64,000 nt of DNA, taken from the NCBI RefSeq assembly GCF_001437205.1, contig NZ_JQAZ01000002.1, positions 372,001 through 436,000 of the forward strand, in the 5' to 3' direction. This DNA comes from Lactobacillus selangorensis (lineage in GTDB: Bacteria; Bacillota; Bacilli; Lactobacillales; Lactobacillaceae). Below are positions 40,128 through 48,893 of this stretch, one piece after another. A program made the translations under genes and the position numbers. Under the pieces are notes generated by a model, which did not search any database, was not told the DNA's origin, and saw nothing but the letters and a program-made list of their open reading frames with translations. The number at the start of each line of letters is the position of its first letter. Within the stretch, counting starts at the first letter, position 1.

Positions 40128-41117
40128 TCAGGGATTGAGAATATCGGCCGCATTCTGATAAGCAACCTGCTGTTTCAAAGTCGGATCGAGCTGGAGCTGC
40201 TCGAACCAGTTGCTGGCTTCTTCATTAGTGACATACGGAAAATCGATGGAAAACATCAGATGGCGCGGTCCGAAGGCTTTCAGCGCCGATTTGAAGGCAT
40301 CGGTGTCGAAATGGCCGCTGGTCGTGGCGAGAAAATTGGTGCGCAAATAATAGGTCAGCGGTTTCTGATTTTTAGCACCCGTTGCTCCTTGCCGTTGTTT
40401 GTAAAGCCGGGCCTGCGTTCTAGGCAGATTCTGCGATAAACCTTCGCCTAAATGGCCTAAAATAATCCGCAAGTTAGGATGCCGGTCAAATAAACCGCTC
40501 ATCATCAACCGAATCGCATGAACCGCCGTTTCCTGTGTGTAGCCCCACGCCGACCCAACCAAACCGGGGTAGCCTTGATAAATCTGGCGCTGATCTGGTT
40601 TAGGGGTGCGGGGGTGCAGGTAAACCGGCACATTCAGTTCATCGACTTTATCCCAGAATACTTCCATGGACGGGTCATCCAGGTAGACCACTTGTCCATT
40701 CGGCAAATCGGTATAACCGTTGACCAAGGCTCCTTTCATGCCTAAATCACGGACAGCTCGTTCCAATTCAGCAGCCGCTGCCTGCGGATTTTGCAGTGCC
40801 ACACAGGCAAAAGCACTGAATTGATGTGGATGGGTTTGCACATAAGTCTGGTCAATCAAATCATTGGTTGCTTTAGCCAGTGCGACGGCTTGTTTCGGGT
40901 CAGGAATCCCCTGAATACCAGGTGAAACCAGCGATAACACGACTTGGTCAATTTCATTTTGAGCCATTTCCTGGATATAATGGTCGATATTGCCCCATAG
41001 ATGCTCCTGAATAAATTGGGCGTAAACGGCACCGGATGTCTGTGCAGCATGCGGATTCTGATAAATTTTGCTGACGGCCGGTGTCGAAACATGTTCCTCC
41101 AACGCAATTTTTTTCAT
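40128..41117 (-). CDS. Amidohydrolase-type non-oxidative hydroxybenzoate decarboxylase (gamma-resorcylate decarboxylase-like)
   Basis: This 329-residue metal enzyme belongs to the ACMSD/gamma-resorcylate decarboxylase branch of the amidohydrolase superfamily, which removes CO2 from hydroxybenzoates such as 2,6-dihydroxybenzoate or 2,3-dihydroxybenzoate. The expected metal and active-site residues are visible: EEH at residues 7-9, His in YLHPRTP, His in GHLGEG and Asp in FSIDFPYV. The ATG at 41117 follows GGGAGGCTTTTGTG. It is the second aromatic acid decarboxylase of the window, independent of the UbiD system; the substrate is inferred from the family. Confidence 0.85.
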   Translation of the reverse strand: MKKIALEEHVSTPAVSKIYQNPHAAQTSGAVYAQFIQEHLWGNIDHYIQEMAQNEIDQVVLSLVSPGIQGIPDPKQAVALAKATNDLIDQTYVQTHPHQFSAFACVALQNPQAAAAELERAVRDLGMKGALVNGYTDLPNGQVVYLDDPSMEVFWDKVDELNVPVYLHPRTPKPDQRQIYQGYPGLVGSAWGYTQETAVHAIRLMMSGLFDRHPNLRIILGHLGEGLSQNLPRTQARLYKQRQGATGAKNQKPLTYYLRTNFLATTSGHFDTDAFKSALKAFGPRHLMFSIDFPYVTNEEASNWFEQLQLDPTLKQQVAYQNAADILNP

Positions 41118-41246
41118 CACAAAAGCCTCCCTCTTGAAAACCACTGTACACTGCGGTGCAGCACGGCTTCAAGCAAAGAGGCTCTCTTTGTTTCACGTGA
41201 AACTAAACATTTAGTTCGTTAAATGATTCAAAACGTGTCCATCTTT

Positions 41247-42560
41247 CTAATTGACATTCAAAATCCATAGGAAAATCACAAACACGACGGCGAGGGCGTA
41301 CATAATCGGCGAAACTTCCTTGCCTCGTTTGGCAGCGAGCATCGTAATCGGATACATGATAAATCCAAAGGCAATCCCATCCGAAATACTATACGTCAGC
41401 GGCATTCCGATGACAATCAAAAAGGCGGGAATGGCGACCTCGAGTTTCTGCCAATCGATATTTTGCAACGATTGCGCCATCAAAACACCGACGATAATCA
41501 AGGCTGGGGCGGTCACTTGAGTCGTAACGACGCCTAGCAACGGCGAGAAGAACATGCTGAGCAGGAAGCAAACACCAGCCACCACCGCCATCAGACCGGT
41601 ACGGCCGCCGACTGCAATGCCGGCGGATGATTCAACGTAGACACCGACTGGCGATACGCCTAACAGCGAGCCGCCTAACATAGCGGTCGAATCGGACATC
41701 AACGCCTTCCCTACGCGTGGAATCTTATTATCGACCATTAAACCAGCCTGTTCGGCTAGGCCAACCAAAGTACCGGTCGTATCAAAGAAGGTAACCAAGA
41801 GGAATGTCAACACAACGGTCCACATCTGAACCGAATTGATGGCACCGATATGGTTCAATGCCACTAAGAAAGTCGGTTTGATGCTGGGCGGTGTACTAAT
41901 AATTCGGGTCGGCATCGGAATCAAACCGGTGACTAGTCCTAACAAAGCCGTTGCCAGCATCCCGATAAAAATGCCACCAGGTACTTTGCGAATCATTAGG
42001 ATTGAAATGATGATGATTCCGAAAATAGTCAGCCACGTCGTGCCGACATTGAAGGAACCTAAGCCGACGACCGTTGATTTATTGGCGACAATCAAACCAC
42101 CGCCATGCAAGCCGATGAAAGTGATGAACAAACCAATCCCAGCGGCAATCGCTCGTTTGAGGTCCTCTGGAATCGCATTGATAATCATTTCACGGAGCTT
42201 GAAGACTGTGATCAGCATAAAAATAATCGCAGCTACGAAAACACCAGCTAAGGCTGTTTGCCAGGGAATTTTCATTCCGACGACAACGGAATAAACGAAG
42301 AAGGCTTCTGACCCCAGTGTCGGGGCAGTGGCGGCCGGAAACTTCGCATAAAAACCCATTAAAAGGCAACCCAGGGCACTTGCGAGTGCGGTAGCGGTGA
42401 AAACTGCTCCGGTACTCATCCCTGCTTTCCCACATACCTGGGGATTAATAAATAAGATGTATGCCATTGAAATAAAAGTCGTAAAACCGGCTAAAAATTC
42501 ACGTTTTACGGTTGTACCATGTTGCTCAAGCTGAAAATAACTTGCCATTTTGTTTTGCAC
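41247..42560 (-). CDS. AzgA-type purine (guanine/hypoxanthine/xanthine) permease 1
   Basis: This 437-residue permease of the NCS2 AzgA/PbuG branch imports purine bases with protons. It has about 12-14 membrane helices and the family motifs GFTTFISMAYILFINP, DTTGTLVGLAEQAG and SSAGIAVGGRTGL. The start is GTG at 42560, seven bases after GGGGAG. It is 75 percent or so identical by eye to the next gene, with small differences (for example LGSEAFF here versus LGINAFF there), so the two are recent duplicates that may have different purine preference. PurBox-like motifs precede it. Confidence 0.93.
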   Translation of the reverse strand: MQNKMASYFQLEQHGTTVKREFLAGFTTFISMAYILFINPQVCGKAGMSTGAVFTATALASALGCLLMGFYAKFPAATAPTLGSEAFFVYSVVVGMKIPWQTALAGVFVAAIIFMLITVFKLREMIINAIPEDLKRAIAAGIGLFITFIGLHGGGLIVANKSTVVGLGSFNVGTTWLTIFGIIIISILMIRKVPGGIFIGMLATALLGLVTGLIPMPTRIISTPPSIKPTFLVALNHIGAINSVQMWTVVLTFLLVTFFDTTGTLVGLAEQAGLMVDNKIPRVGKALMSDSTAMLGGSLLGVSPVGVYVESSAGIAVGGRTGLMAVVAGVCFLLSMFFSPLLGVVTTQVTAPALIIVGVLMAQSLQNIDWQKLEVAIPAFLIVIGMPLTYSISDGIAFGFIMYPITMLAAKRGKEVSPIMYALAVVFVIFLWILNVN

Positions 42561-42580
42561 TATCTTTCTCCCCTTCGTGA

Positions 42581-42685
42581 TATGTTCGTTTTTTAGTAAA
42601 AGTGTTGCTTAAAATCATAGCACAAGGTTATAAAATTTTAAATAGGCATACTTTTAAATAACAGTCTTCACAATTGTTCGTTTTT
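42581..42685 (-). promoter_or_regulatory. PurBox-like motifs and promoter of purine permease 1
   Basis: On the minus strand AAAACGAACAATTG (42672-42685) and AAAACGAACATA (42581-42594) resemble PurR boxes (AWWWCCGAACWWT, here A for the first C). An extended -10 TGCTATGAT lies at 42614-42622, which places the upstream box at about -70, where PurR activates in Lactococcus. Confidence 0.5.
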
Positions 42686-42716
42686 AAAGTGGATATCTTT
42701 TTAAAAAGATTCATGT

Positions 42717-42970
42717 TATACTAGGCTACGTGGTGCCAAACCCACTGGGACGGAGAATTGTCGGTGCAAGTTTACTTGCATTCAGAAGGCGAATCTTGCG
42801 TCCTATTTATTTTGCATGCGGACAATATCGCGTCCGGTGCCGCTTTCACAAGCAGCCCATTTTAATTTTCCAAATCCAATTGCTGGTTTGAAGCTCACGA
42901 TCTCAACGGTCACCCTTTAAAAAAATAATTTTTGCCACTAAAAAAACGCATCTGCTGAGATGCGTTTTTA
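42717..42970 (+). ncRNA. Candidate promoter-driven structured RNA between the purine permeases
   Basis: An extended -10 promoter, TG-T-TATACT (42714-42722), points right with no gene before the terminator at 42940-42970. The transcript would start near 42729 and be about 240 bases. Visible pairings are GTGG/CCAC (42730-42746), GGACG...CGTCC enclosing TGCAAG-TTTA-CTTGCA (about 42749-42803), and CGGAC/GTCCG (about 42822-42841). I match it to no known RNA family. It could alternatively be a leader remnant. Confidence 0.4.
42940..42970. terminator. Bidirectional terminator after purine permease 2
   Basis: ACGCATCT and AGATGCGT with A/T flanks form the stem; TTTTT follows on both strands. Confidence 0.85.
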
Positions 42971-42977
42971 ATTTGGC

Positions 42978-44288
42978 CTAGCCGACATTCAAAATCCATA
43001 AAAAGGCAATGAAAATAAAGAACAAGGCATACATAATCGGTGAAACTTCCTTGCCGCGTTTAGCAGCGATCATCGTGATTGGATACATAATAAAACCAAA
43101 GGCAATCCCATCTGAAATACTATACGTTAACGGCATGCCGATAATAATCAGGAAGGCCGGAATGGCAATGGCCAAATCCTTCCAGTTGATATTTTGCATC
43201 GATTGAGCCATTAAGACCCCGACAATGATTAAAGCTGGCGCCGTCACTTGAGTCGTGACCACACCCAGCAATGGTGAAAAGAACATCCCTAATAAGAAAC
43301 AGATTCCCGTCACAACGGCGGTCAAACCGGTGCGGCCGCCGACGGCAATGCCGGCCGATGATTCAACGTAAGCGCCGACTGGCGAGGTCCCCATCACGGA
43401 CCCGACTAACATGGCGGTCGAATCGGACATTAACGCTTTCCCAACTCGGGGCATCTTATTGTCAACCAAAAAACCGGCCTGTTCAGCGAGCCCGACTAAT
43501 GTGCCGGCAGTATCGAAGAAAGTGACCAAGAGGAACGTCAGCACAACAATCCAGAGCTGGATTGTATTGATTGATCCGATATGTTTGACACCGACCATGA
43601 ACGTCGGGGCCAAACTTGGGGCTGTACTAATAATGTGGCTGGGCATCGGAATCAAACCGGTTACCAAGCCTAACAACGCTGTGGCGACCATCCCGATGAA
43701 AACACCGCCAGGCACATGCTTGACCATTAAAATGGCTGTGACAATTAAACCGAAAATGGTTAACCACGTCGTGCCAACGTTGAAGGAACCTAAGCCAACG
43801 ACGGTCGATTTATTGGCAACAATCAAACCGCCGCCATGCAAACCGACAAAAGCGATGAATAAGCCAATCCCAGCGGCAATCGCCCGTTTGAGATCCTGCG
43901 GAATGGCATCGATAATCATTTCACGGAGTTTGAAAATGGTGATGACCATAAAAATCAAAGCGGCGACGAAAACGCCGGCTAAAGCAGTCTGCCAAGGGAT
44001 TTTCATCCCAATGACAACAGAATAGGTGAAGAACGCATTGATTCCCAAAGCTGGGGCAGTTGCGATCGGGTACTTGGCATAGACCCCCATCAGAATACAG
44101 CCAAGTGCACTGGCGAGCGCCGTTGCGGTAAAGACGGCCCCGCTGTTCATGCCCGATTCACCTAACACCTGCGGATTGACAAACAAGATATAGGCCATCG
44201 AAATAAAAGTGGTAAAGCCGGCAACAATCTCCCGGCGAAAGGTAGTGTGGTACTGGTCAAAGTGGAAATAAGTAGCAATTTTATTCAA
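42978..44288 (-). CDS. AzgA-type purine permease 2
   Basis: This 436-residue paralogue of the neighbouring permease has the same helices and motifs (GFTTFISMAYILFVNP, DTAGTLVGLAEQAG, SSAGIAVGGRTGLTA). The start is set at the TTG at 44288 (LNKIATYF), nine bases after AAGGGAG, because it aligns with the other gene's start; a TTG at 44312 overlaps that ribosome site. PurBox-like ACGAAC motifs stand at 44310-44320 and 44413-44424. Two near-identical purine importers side by side, next to purA, suggest selection for purine salvage. Confidence 0.93.
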   Translation of the reverse strand: MNKIATYFHFDQYHTTFRREIVAGFTTFISMAYILFVNPQVLGESGMNSGAVFTATALASALGCILMGVYAKYPIATAPALGINAFFTYSVVIGMKIPWQTALAGVFVAALIFMVITIFKLREMIIDAIPQDLKRAIAAGIGLFIAFVGLHGGGLIVANKSTVVGLGSFNVGTTWLTIFGLIVTAILMVKHVPGGVFIGMVATALLGLVTGLIPMPSHIISTAPSLAPTFMVGVKHIGSINTIQLWIVVLTFLLVTFFDTAGTLVGLAEQAGFLVDNKMPRVGKALMSDSTAMLVGSVMGTSPVGAYVESSAGIAVGGRTGLTAVVTGICFLLGMFFSPLLGVVTTQVTAPALIIVGVLMAQSMQNINWKDLAIAIPAFLIIIGMPLTYSISDGIAFGFIMYPITMIAAKRGKEVSPIMYALFFIFIAFLWILNVG

Positions 44289-44309
44289 TTCTGATTTCTC
44301 CCTTAATGG

Positions 44310-44424
44310 CAATGTTCGTAATTCTCATTTGAGATTGCCAAACCAGCCCGCAAAAAGTGGCACACCAATAAAACAAGATAAAGAGGCCAACTTTCAGCGG
44401 ACGTTCATTTAAATTGTTCGTGTT
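44310..44424 (-). promoter_or_regulatory. PurBox-like motifs of purine permease 2
   Basis: On the minus strand ACGAACATT (44310-44320) and ACGAACAATTT (44410-44421) are about 100 bases apart, the same layout as before permease 1. A further GAACGT lies beside the second. No clear -10 box is visible. Confidence 0.4.
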
Positions 44425-44435
44425 TCATGTTGTGA

Positions 44436-44467
44436 AAATAAAAAGTCAGAACAAAACGGTTCTGACT
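44436..44467 (-). terminator. Terminator after purA
   Basis: AGTCAGAAC and GTTCTGACT form a perfect stem; the minus strand continues TTTTTATTTT. Confidence 0.85.
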
Positions 44468-44481
44468 CGTATTTAATTCTT

Positions 44482-44605
44482 GATTTAAACGTGTTCTGAA
44501 GAACTACCAATTCGCTGAACAAACTTTTCCTTAAATACCTCAAACCTGGCATTCATCGTCAAAGTCCTGTTCATCTTCCTTGTCAAACCGTTCTTCAGCA
44601 CGCTC
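44482..44605 (-). repeat. GAGCGTG-family structured element, purA copy
   Basis: On the minus strand, directly after purA, the element begins GAGCGTGCTGAAGAAC and ends GTTCTTCAGAACACGTTTAAATC. The arms CTGAAGAAC and GTTCTTCAG pair perfectly, and GCGTG can extend the stem with CACGT. Its outer ends match the copies at 2412, 6727 and 58700, while the arm sequence is its own. Confidence 0.65.
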
Positions 44606-44610
44606 TTTTT

Positions 44611-45897
44611 TTATTTATCCCAGACGTTGGCTAAGATATTGGTCTGGTCACGGTCAGGGCCGACGGAGAAGGTCAGCAAATCAACGCCAATCAATTCCTG
44701 AATGCGCTGCAGATAGTGCTGGGCATTTTCCGGTAAATCGCTGATGTGACGAGCTTGGGTAATGTCTTCCGTCCAACCTGGTAATTCTTCATAAACGGGT
44801 TCGCATTCGGCTAACATTTTCAAGGAAGCTGGGTAATGATTGATCAGCTGGCCTTGATACTTGTAGCCGGTGCAGATTTTAATCGTCTTGAGGCCGGTCA
44901 AAACATCCAAACAGTTGAGGGAGAGGTCTGTGACTCCGGCAACTCGCTTGGCATGGTTGACAACGACGGCATCGAACCAGCCGATTCGGCGTGGTCGCCC
45001 CGTAACGGTCCCATATTCATGCCCGGCTTCACGGATGAAGTCGCCATTGGCATTCAGCTGTTCGGTCGGGAATGGCCCCGCACCGACACGTGACGTATAG
45101 GCCTTAGCAACCCCAACGACACGGTCGATCTTGTCAGCGCCCAAACCGGTCCCAGTGGTTACCCCACCGGCCGGATTGGAAGAAGTGACAAATGGATAGG
45201 TCCCTTGATCGAGATCCAGCATAATGCCTTGGGCCCCTTCAAACAACAGGTTTTCACCACGATCGTGTGCTTCATTGAGGAGCACAGAGGTATCGCAGAC
45301 ATAATCCTTGAGCTTTTGACCATAGGCATAATATTCATCAAAAATGTCATCGAATTGCAGTGGTTCAGCTCCGTAAATCTTGGTAAACAATTGGTTCTTC
45401 TGTTCCAAATTCTGCTTCAGTTTTTCAGCAAATGTGTCCTTTTCAAGCAGATCACACATGCGAATCCCAACACGAGCGGCTTTGTCCATATATGCTGGAC
45501 CAATGCCATGATTCGTCGTGCCGATCTTCTGGTCGCCTTTTGCAGCTTCCTGCAAACGGTCTAAAGCAATATGGTAGGGTAAAATTACATGGGCGCGGTC
45601 GGAAATCCGCAGATTATCCGCCGTTACCCCTTTTTCAGCTAAGTAGCTCAGTTCACTCACCAGTGACTTCGGATTCACGACCACACCGTTGCCGATCACA
45701 CTCGTCTTGTCAGGATATAAAATGCCTGATGGTACGAGCTGCAGCTTGTAGACCTGACCATTCGTATGAATCGTATGGCCGGCATTATCGCCGCCTTGGT
45801 AACGTGCGATTTTTTGTGCATCCTCACTCAGAAAATCGGTGATCTTCCCTTTGCCTTCATCGCCCCATTGGGTTCCAACTACAATAACTGATGCCAT
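44611..45897 (-). CDS. purA: Adenylosuccinate synthetase
   Basis: PurA joins IMP and aspartate with GTP, the first step from IMP to AMP. The 428 residues start at the ATG at 45897 ([18 protein letters not shown]), after AAGGAGCG. Motifs are the GTP loop GDEGKGK, the catalytic Asp/His pair ([12 protein letters not shown]), [19 protein letters not shown] and the Asp-binding [10 protein letters not shown]. It is monocistronic, with a promoter and PurBox-like sites upstream and a terminator downstream. Confidence 0.98.
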   Translation of the reverse strand: MASVIVVGTQWGDEGKGKITDFLSEDAQKIARYQGGDNAGHTIHTNGQVYKLQLVPSGILYPDKTSVIGNGVVVNPKSLVSELSYLAEKGVTADNLRISDRAHVILPYHIALDRLQEAAKGDQKIGTTNHGIGPAYMDKAARVGIRMCDLLEKDTFAEKLKQNLEQKNQLFTKIYGAEPLQFDDIFDEYYAYGQKLKDYVCDTSVLLNEAHDRGENLLFEGAQGIMLDLDQGTYPFVTSSNPAGGVTTGTGLGADKIDRVVGVAKAYTSRVGAGPFPTEQLNANGDFIREAGHEYGTVTGRPRRIGWFDAVVVNHAKRVAGVTDLSLNCLDVLTGLKTIKICTGYKYQGQLINHYPASLKMLAECEPVYEELPGWTEDITQARHISDLPENAQHYLQRIQELIGVDLLTFSVGPDRDQTNILANVWDK

Positions 45898-45950
45898 ATA
45901 GTAGCGCTCCTTTATTTGATTCGATTGGGCGTTTCTCAACACCAAGTTCC

Positions 45951-45979
45951 AGTGTACCAATCGCCGATGTGAAATTCAA
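45951..45979 (-). promoter_or_regulatory. Promoter of purA
   Basis: On the minus strand TTGAAT (45974-45979) and TACACT (45951-45956) are 17 bases apart, with an extended TGG before the -10. ACGAACATTA (46030-46039) and ACGAATTA (45988-45995) upstream resemble PurBoxes at about -88 and -46. Confidence 0.7.
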
Positions 45980-46076
45980 TGCAAAATACGAATTATTTTT
46001 ATTTATTATAAATTTTGTGCTCGTAAACACGAACATTATTTCAACCAATTAAATTGATTCCTTTAAATAGCGAATA

Positions 46077-46107
46077 AAAAAAGAGTGTGCCCTGAGCGGC
46101 ACACTCG
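46077..46107 (-). terminator. Terminator of the four-repeat protein gene
   Basis: GAGTGTGCC and GGCACACTC form a perfect nine-base stem; seven T follow on the minus strand. Confidence 0.88.
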
Positions 46108-46122
46108 CTGTTTACTTGCAGT

Positions 46123-47277
46123 TTAACTCTTTAAACGTTCTTCTAATAAATAGGCATTCATGTAGCCGAAGGAAATCTCGGCGACTTCATTCACAGCAAT
46201 CTGCTGGTCCGTTTCTTCGAGGTCCTCCGTAATATCATGGAATACAAACTGTTTATCAGTCACATCACTAGGATACCCGACAAAATCGGTACCGACTGCA
46301 TCGGCCAATCGGACACGAATAACCTGCTGGAAGGCGCTGGCCTGTTGCAGCAAGCTCAAGAACAAATCTGTCGATGTATCGAAGAGCCGTTCGGCGTTCA
46401 AAACCGGCTGCACGACCCGATGCTGGGCCTGATTATCATGGAGGTAACTGGTAATCGTCGCCAAATAATCAGAATCGACCGTCAGCAGTTTAATGTTATT
46501 CAGCCTGGTCAGCGTATAACCGCCAAACTGGCCGCCCATATCAATCAGATTCAGCAGAACACTATCTTGATTGAGGGTATTGACGTAACCGACAAAGAAC
46601 GTATCCTCATCGTTACGTGGCGTGATGGCAATCAGCTGCTGCTGAGCCTGCAAGTCCTTCAAAGCTGGATACAGCGCCTCCTGTTCCCGAACGACCGTTG
46701 TTTTGTGATGAACCGGCTGTTTTTTCATCAGCTGTGTTTCCAAATACAATTCCAAGCCGTTGAGCTCGATAATTTGGACAGCACTCATGTCAGCCGTTAA
46801 AACGCGTTTATCGGAATAATTGAACTTGTCGAAAACATCGAAATCGAACTGGTCGCTACCCATCTTAACGACGGTCCCTTCCAGATACGTTTCGCTGTCT
46901 TCCAGCACCAGCATCATCGCACATTGGCTGACCAAAATCTGCCGCAGGACCTGCGGAATCAGCGGCTGCCGTTCTGAAAAGTGCAGCGGCTGGCCTAATT
47001 GCTGTGTCGTCAAAAAATGTTCCCGTTGTGCCGTTTGAATCTGAAAATGCATATTATCCAAATCAGCACTGGTGAACTCGATCACATGGATTGCATGAAA
47101 GGCCAATAAAACCGAGCCATCCTGGACACCGGCATCATTGTAAGTATCGATCAGCACGGCGTCTGGACCCAGCAGGCGGACGTAGCCCGTATAAAAATCA
47201 GTCGTATCAAGTTGATAGACATTGATCAAAAGATGTTCATTTTTAGCGGTTTCTAAATCAGCGATAATTGGATCCAT
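46123..47277 (-). CDS. Hypothetical protein with four internal Sm/SH3-like repeats
   Basis: I do not recognise a named family. The 384-residue soluble protein consists of four units of about 90-100 residues, each with the pattern hydrophobic-G-Y/T-V, then Asp-x-Val-Leu-x-Asp and a final Ile-rich strand: FYTGYVRLLGPDAVLIDTY, YLEGTVVKMGSDQFDFDVF, FFVGYVNTLNQDSVLLNLI and DFVGYPSDVTDKQFVFHDI. This looks like repeated small beta barrels of the Sm/SH3 kind. There is no signal peptide. The ATG at 47277 follows AGAAGGAAGGTCATCACA. It lies between dnaB and purA on the same strand and has its own terminator; function unknown. Confidence 0.75.
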   Translation of the reverse strand: MDPIIADLETAKNEHLLINVYQLDTTDFYTGYVRLLGPDAVLIDTYNDAGVQDGSVLLAFHAIHVIEFTSADLDNMHFQIQTAQREHFLTTQQLGQPLHFSERQPLIPQVLRQILVSQCAMMLVLEDSETYLEGTVVKMGSDQFDFDVFDKFNYSDKRVLTADMSAVQIIELNGLELYLETQLMKKQPVHHKTTVVREQEALYPALKDLQAQQQLIAITPRNDEDTFFVGYVNTLNQDSVLLNLIDMGGQFGGYTLTRLNNIKLLTVDSDYLATITSYLHDNQAQHRVVQPVLNAERLFDTSTDLFLSLLQQASAFQQVIRVRLADAVGTDFVGYPSDVTDKQFVFHDITEDLEETDQQIAVNEVAEISFGYMNAYLLEERLKS

Positions 47278-47345
47278 TGTGATGACCTTCCTTCTATAAA
47301 CGTAAATTAGCCCAATGATACCACTCGCACCGGCCGGCGTAAACT

Positions 47346-48752
47346 TTATGAAGCCTGCGGATCGGCGTTATAAGCGATTGACGAGAACTTGTTGTAGGAC
47401 TTCACAAAGAGAAGTTTGACGGTCCCACGCGCCCCGCTACGGTTCTTCTCGATGATGATTTCCATTTCGCCGACATCCTGGTCCTCAGGATCGGGCGGCG
47501 GCGTTTGCTGAAAACTGTTGTCATTGTCATCATCGTCGCCAGGTTCATCCCGATAATAATCATCACGGTAGAGGAAGGCCACAATATCGGCATCCTGTTC
47601 GATTGATCCGGATTCACGGATATCGGAGAGCACCGGCCGTTTGTCCTGGCGTTGTTCGACACTACGGGATAACTGCGATAGGGCAATGACAGGCACATGC
47701 AATTCTTTGGCAAGCATTTTCAGCTGCCGTGAAATCGCAGAAACTTCCTGCTGGCGGTTTTCACCGGTTCCTTCAATCAGCTGCAGGTAATCGACGACGA
47801 CGAGGCCGAGATTGCCCTTTTCCTTCGCTAAGCGCCGGCATTTGGCCCGAATATCGGCCATTCGGTTGCCAGGCGTATCGTCGATATAGATCGACGTTTT
47901 GGCCAGACTCCCAGTGGCAATGTAGAGGTTGTTCCATTCATCTTCGGTCAGCTGGCCGGTCCGCAAATGGTTGGCATCGATACTGCCTTCTGCACACAGC
48001 ATACGGTTGACCAGTGATTCGGCCCCCATTTCCAAACTGAAAATGGCAATCGTCGTATCGGTTTTCGTTCCAACATTCTGTGCAATGTTCAGGGCAAAGG
48101 CCGTTTTCCCCATCCCAGGACGGGCGGCAATGACGATCAATTCATCCGGATGCAGTCCAGCGGTAATCTTATCCAAATCAGGATAACCTGTTGGCAGTCC
48201 GGTAATCGCATCCCCTTCAGCAGCTAATTTATCGATTTCCGTTAAGGATTCGTTTAAAACATTATTGATTTCTTTGAAACCAGTGCCGACTCGATTTTCA
48301 GAAACATTCATGATGTCACGTTCAGCATCGTCCAGTAAGTCCGTGACGTCTTCATCTTGGTCATAACTCTTGGTGACAATGCCCGTCGCCGTCTGAATCA
48401 GCTTCCGTAAAATGGATTTTTCCTGGACGATCTTGGCGTAATAACCGACGTTGGCCGCAGTCGGCACACTGCCGGCCAGTTCGGCCAAATAGCTGACGCC
48501 GCCGATGTCATCGAGCTGGTTATTCTTGTCCAGCTGGTCCTTCATCGTCAGGACATCGACTTTTTTATCGGCATCGTTCAAGTCAATCATGGCTTGGAAG
48601 ATCATTTGATGCGCCTTCCGGTAAAAATCCTCCGGCTGGACGTATTCCATCGCCTCGACTAAGGCTTCATCATCTAAAAAGACCGCCCCTAAAACCGCCT
48701 GCTCGGCTTGATTGTCGCGCGGTGGTGTGCGATCGATCAGTTCATTATTCAT
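47346..48752 (-). CDS. dnaB: Replicative DNA helicase DnaB
   Basis: DnaB (called DnaC in Bacillus) is the hexameric replication-fork helicase. The 468 residues include the N-terminal primase-interaction domain (DNQAEQAVLGAVFLDDEAL) and the RecA-like core with Walker A ARPGMGKTAFALN, Walker B LVVVDYLQLI and the arginine-finger region ENRQQEVSAISRQLK. An Asp/Asn/Pro-rich insertion (EPGDDDDNDNSFQQTPPPDP) sits near the C-terminal end, a place where such insertions vary between species. The ATG follows AGGAGCGATGGG. Confidence 0.97.
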   Translation of the reverse strand: MNNELIDRTPPRDNQAEQAVLGAVFLDDEALVEAMEYVQPEDFYRKAHQMIFQAMIDLNDADKKVDVLTMKDQLDKNNQLDDIGGVSYLAELAGSVPTAANVGYYAKIVQEKSILRKLIQTATGIVTKSYDQDEDVTDLLDDAERDIMNVSENRVGTGFKEINNVLNESLTEIDKLAAEGDAITGLPTGYPDLDKITAGLHPDELIVIAARPGMGKTAFALNIAQNVGTKTDTTIAIFSLEMGAESLVNRMLCAEGSIDANHLRTGQLTEDEWNNLYIATGSLAKTSIYIDDTPGNRMADIRAKCRRLAKEKGNLGLVVVDYLQLIEGTGENRQQEVSAISRQLKMLAKELHVPVIALSQLSRSVEQRQDKRPVLSDIRESGSIEQDADIVAFLYRDDYYRDEPGDDDDNDNSFQQTPPPDPEDQDVGEMEIIIEKNRSGARGTVKLLFVKSYNKFSSIAYNADPQAS

Positions 48753-48827
48753 CCCATCGCTCCTGTTAAAAAATATCTCTTCCCAGTTTACTTTAAAATA
48801 ACAATTTAAACAATAGGCGGTCTTGGT

Positions 48828-48862
48828 AAAAAGGTCTGAGACAAACTGCCTCAGACCTTTTT
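48828..48862. terminator. Terminator between rplI and dnaB
   Basis: AAAAAGGTCTGAG and CTCAGACCTTTTT form a perfect 13-base stem, so dnaB is transcribed apart from gdpP-rplI. Confidence 0.9.
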
Positions 48863-48893
48863 GAGAAGTGCTTATTTAGCGTGTGTAACGGCG

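Noticed and set aside
42714-42850. Purine or c-di-GMP riboswitch controlling a permease
   Set aside because: The promoter points away from both permeases and the core bases of those riboswitches are not present on either strand.
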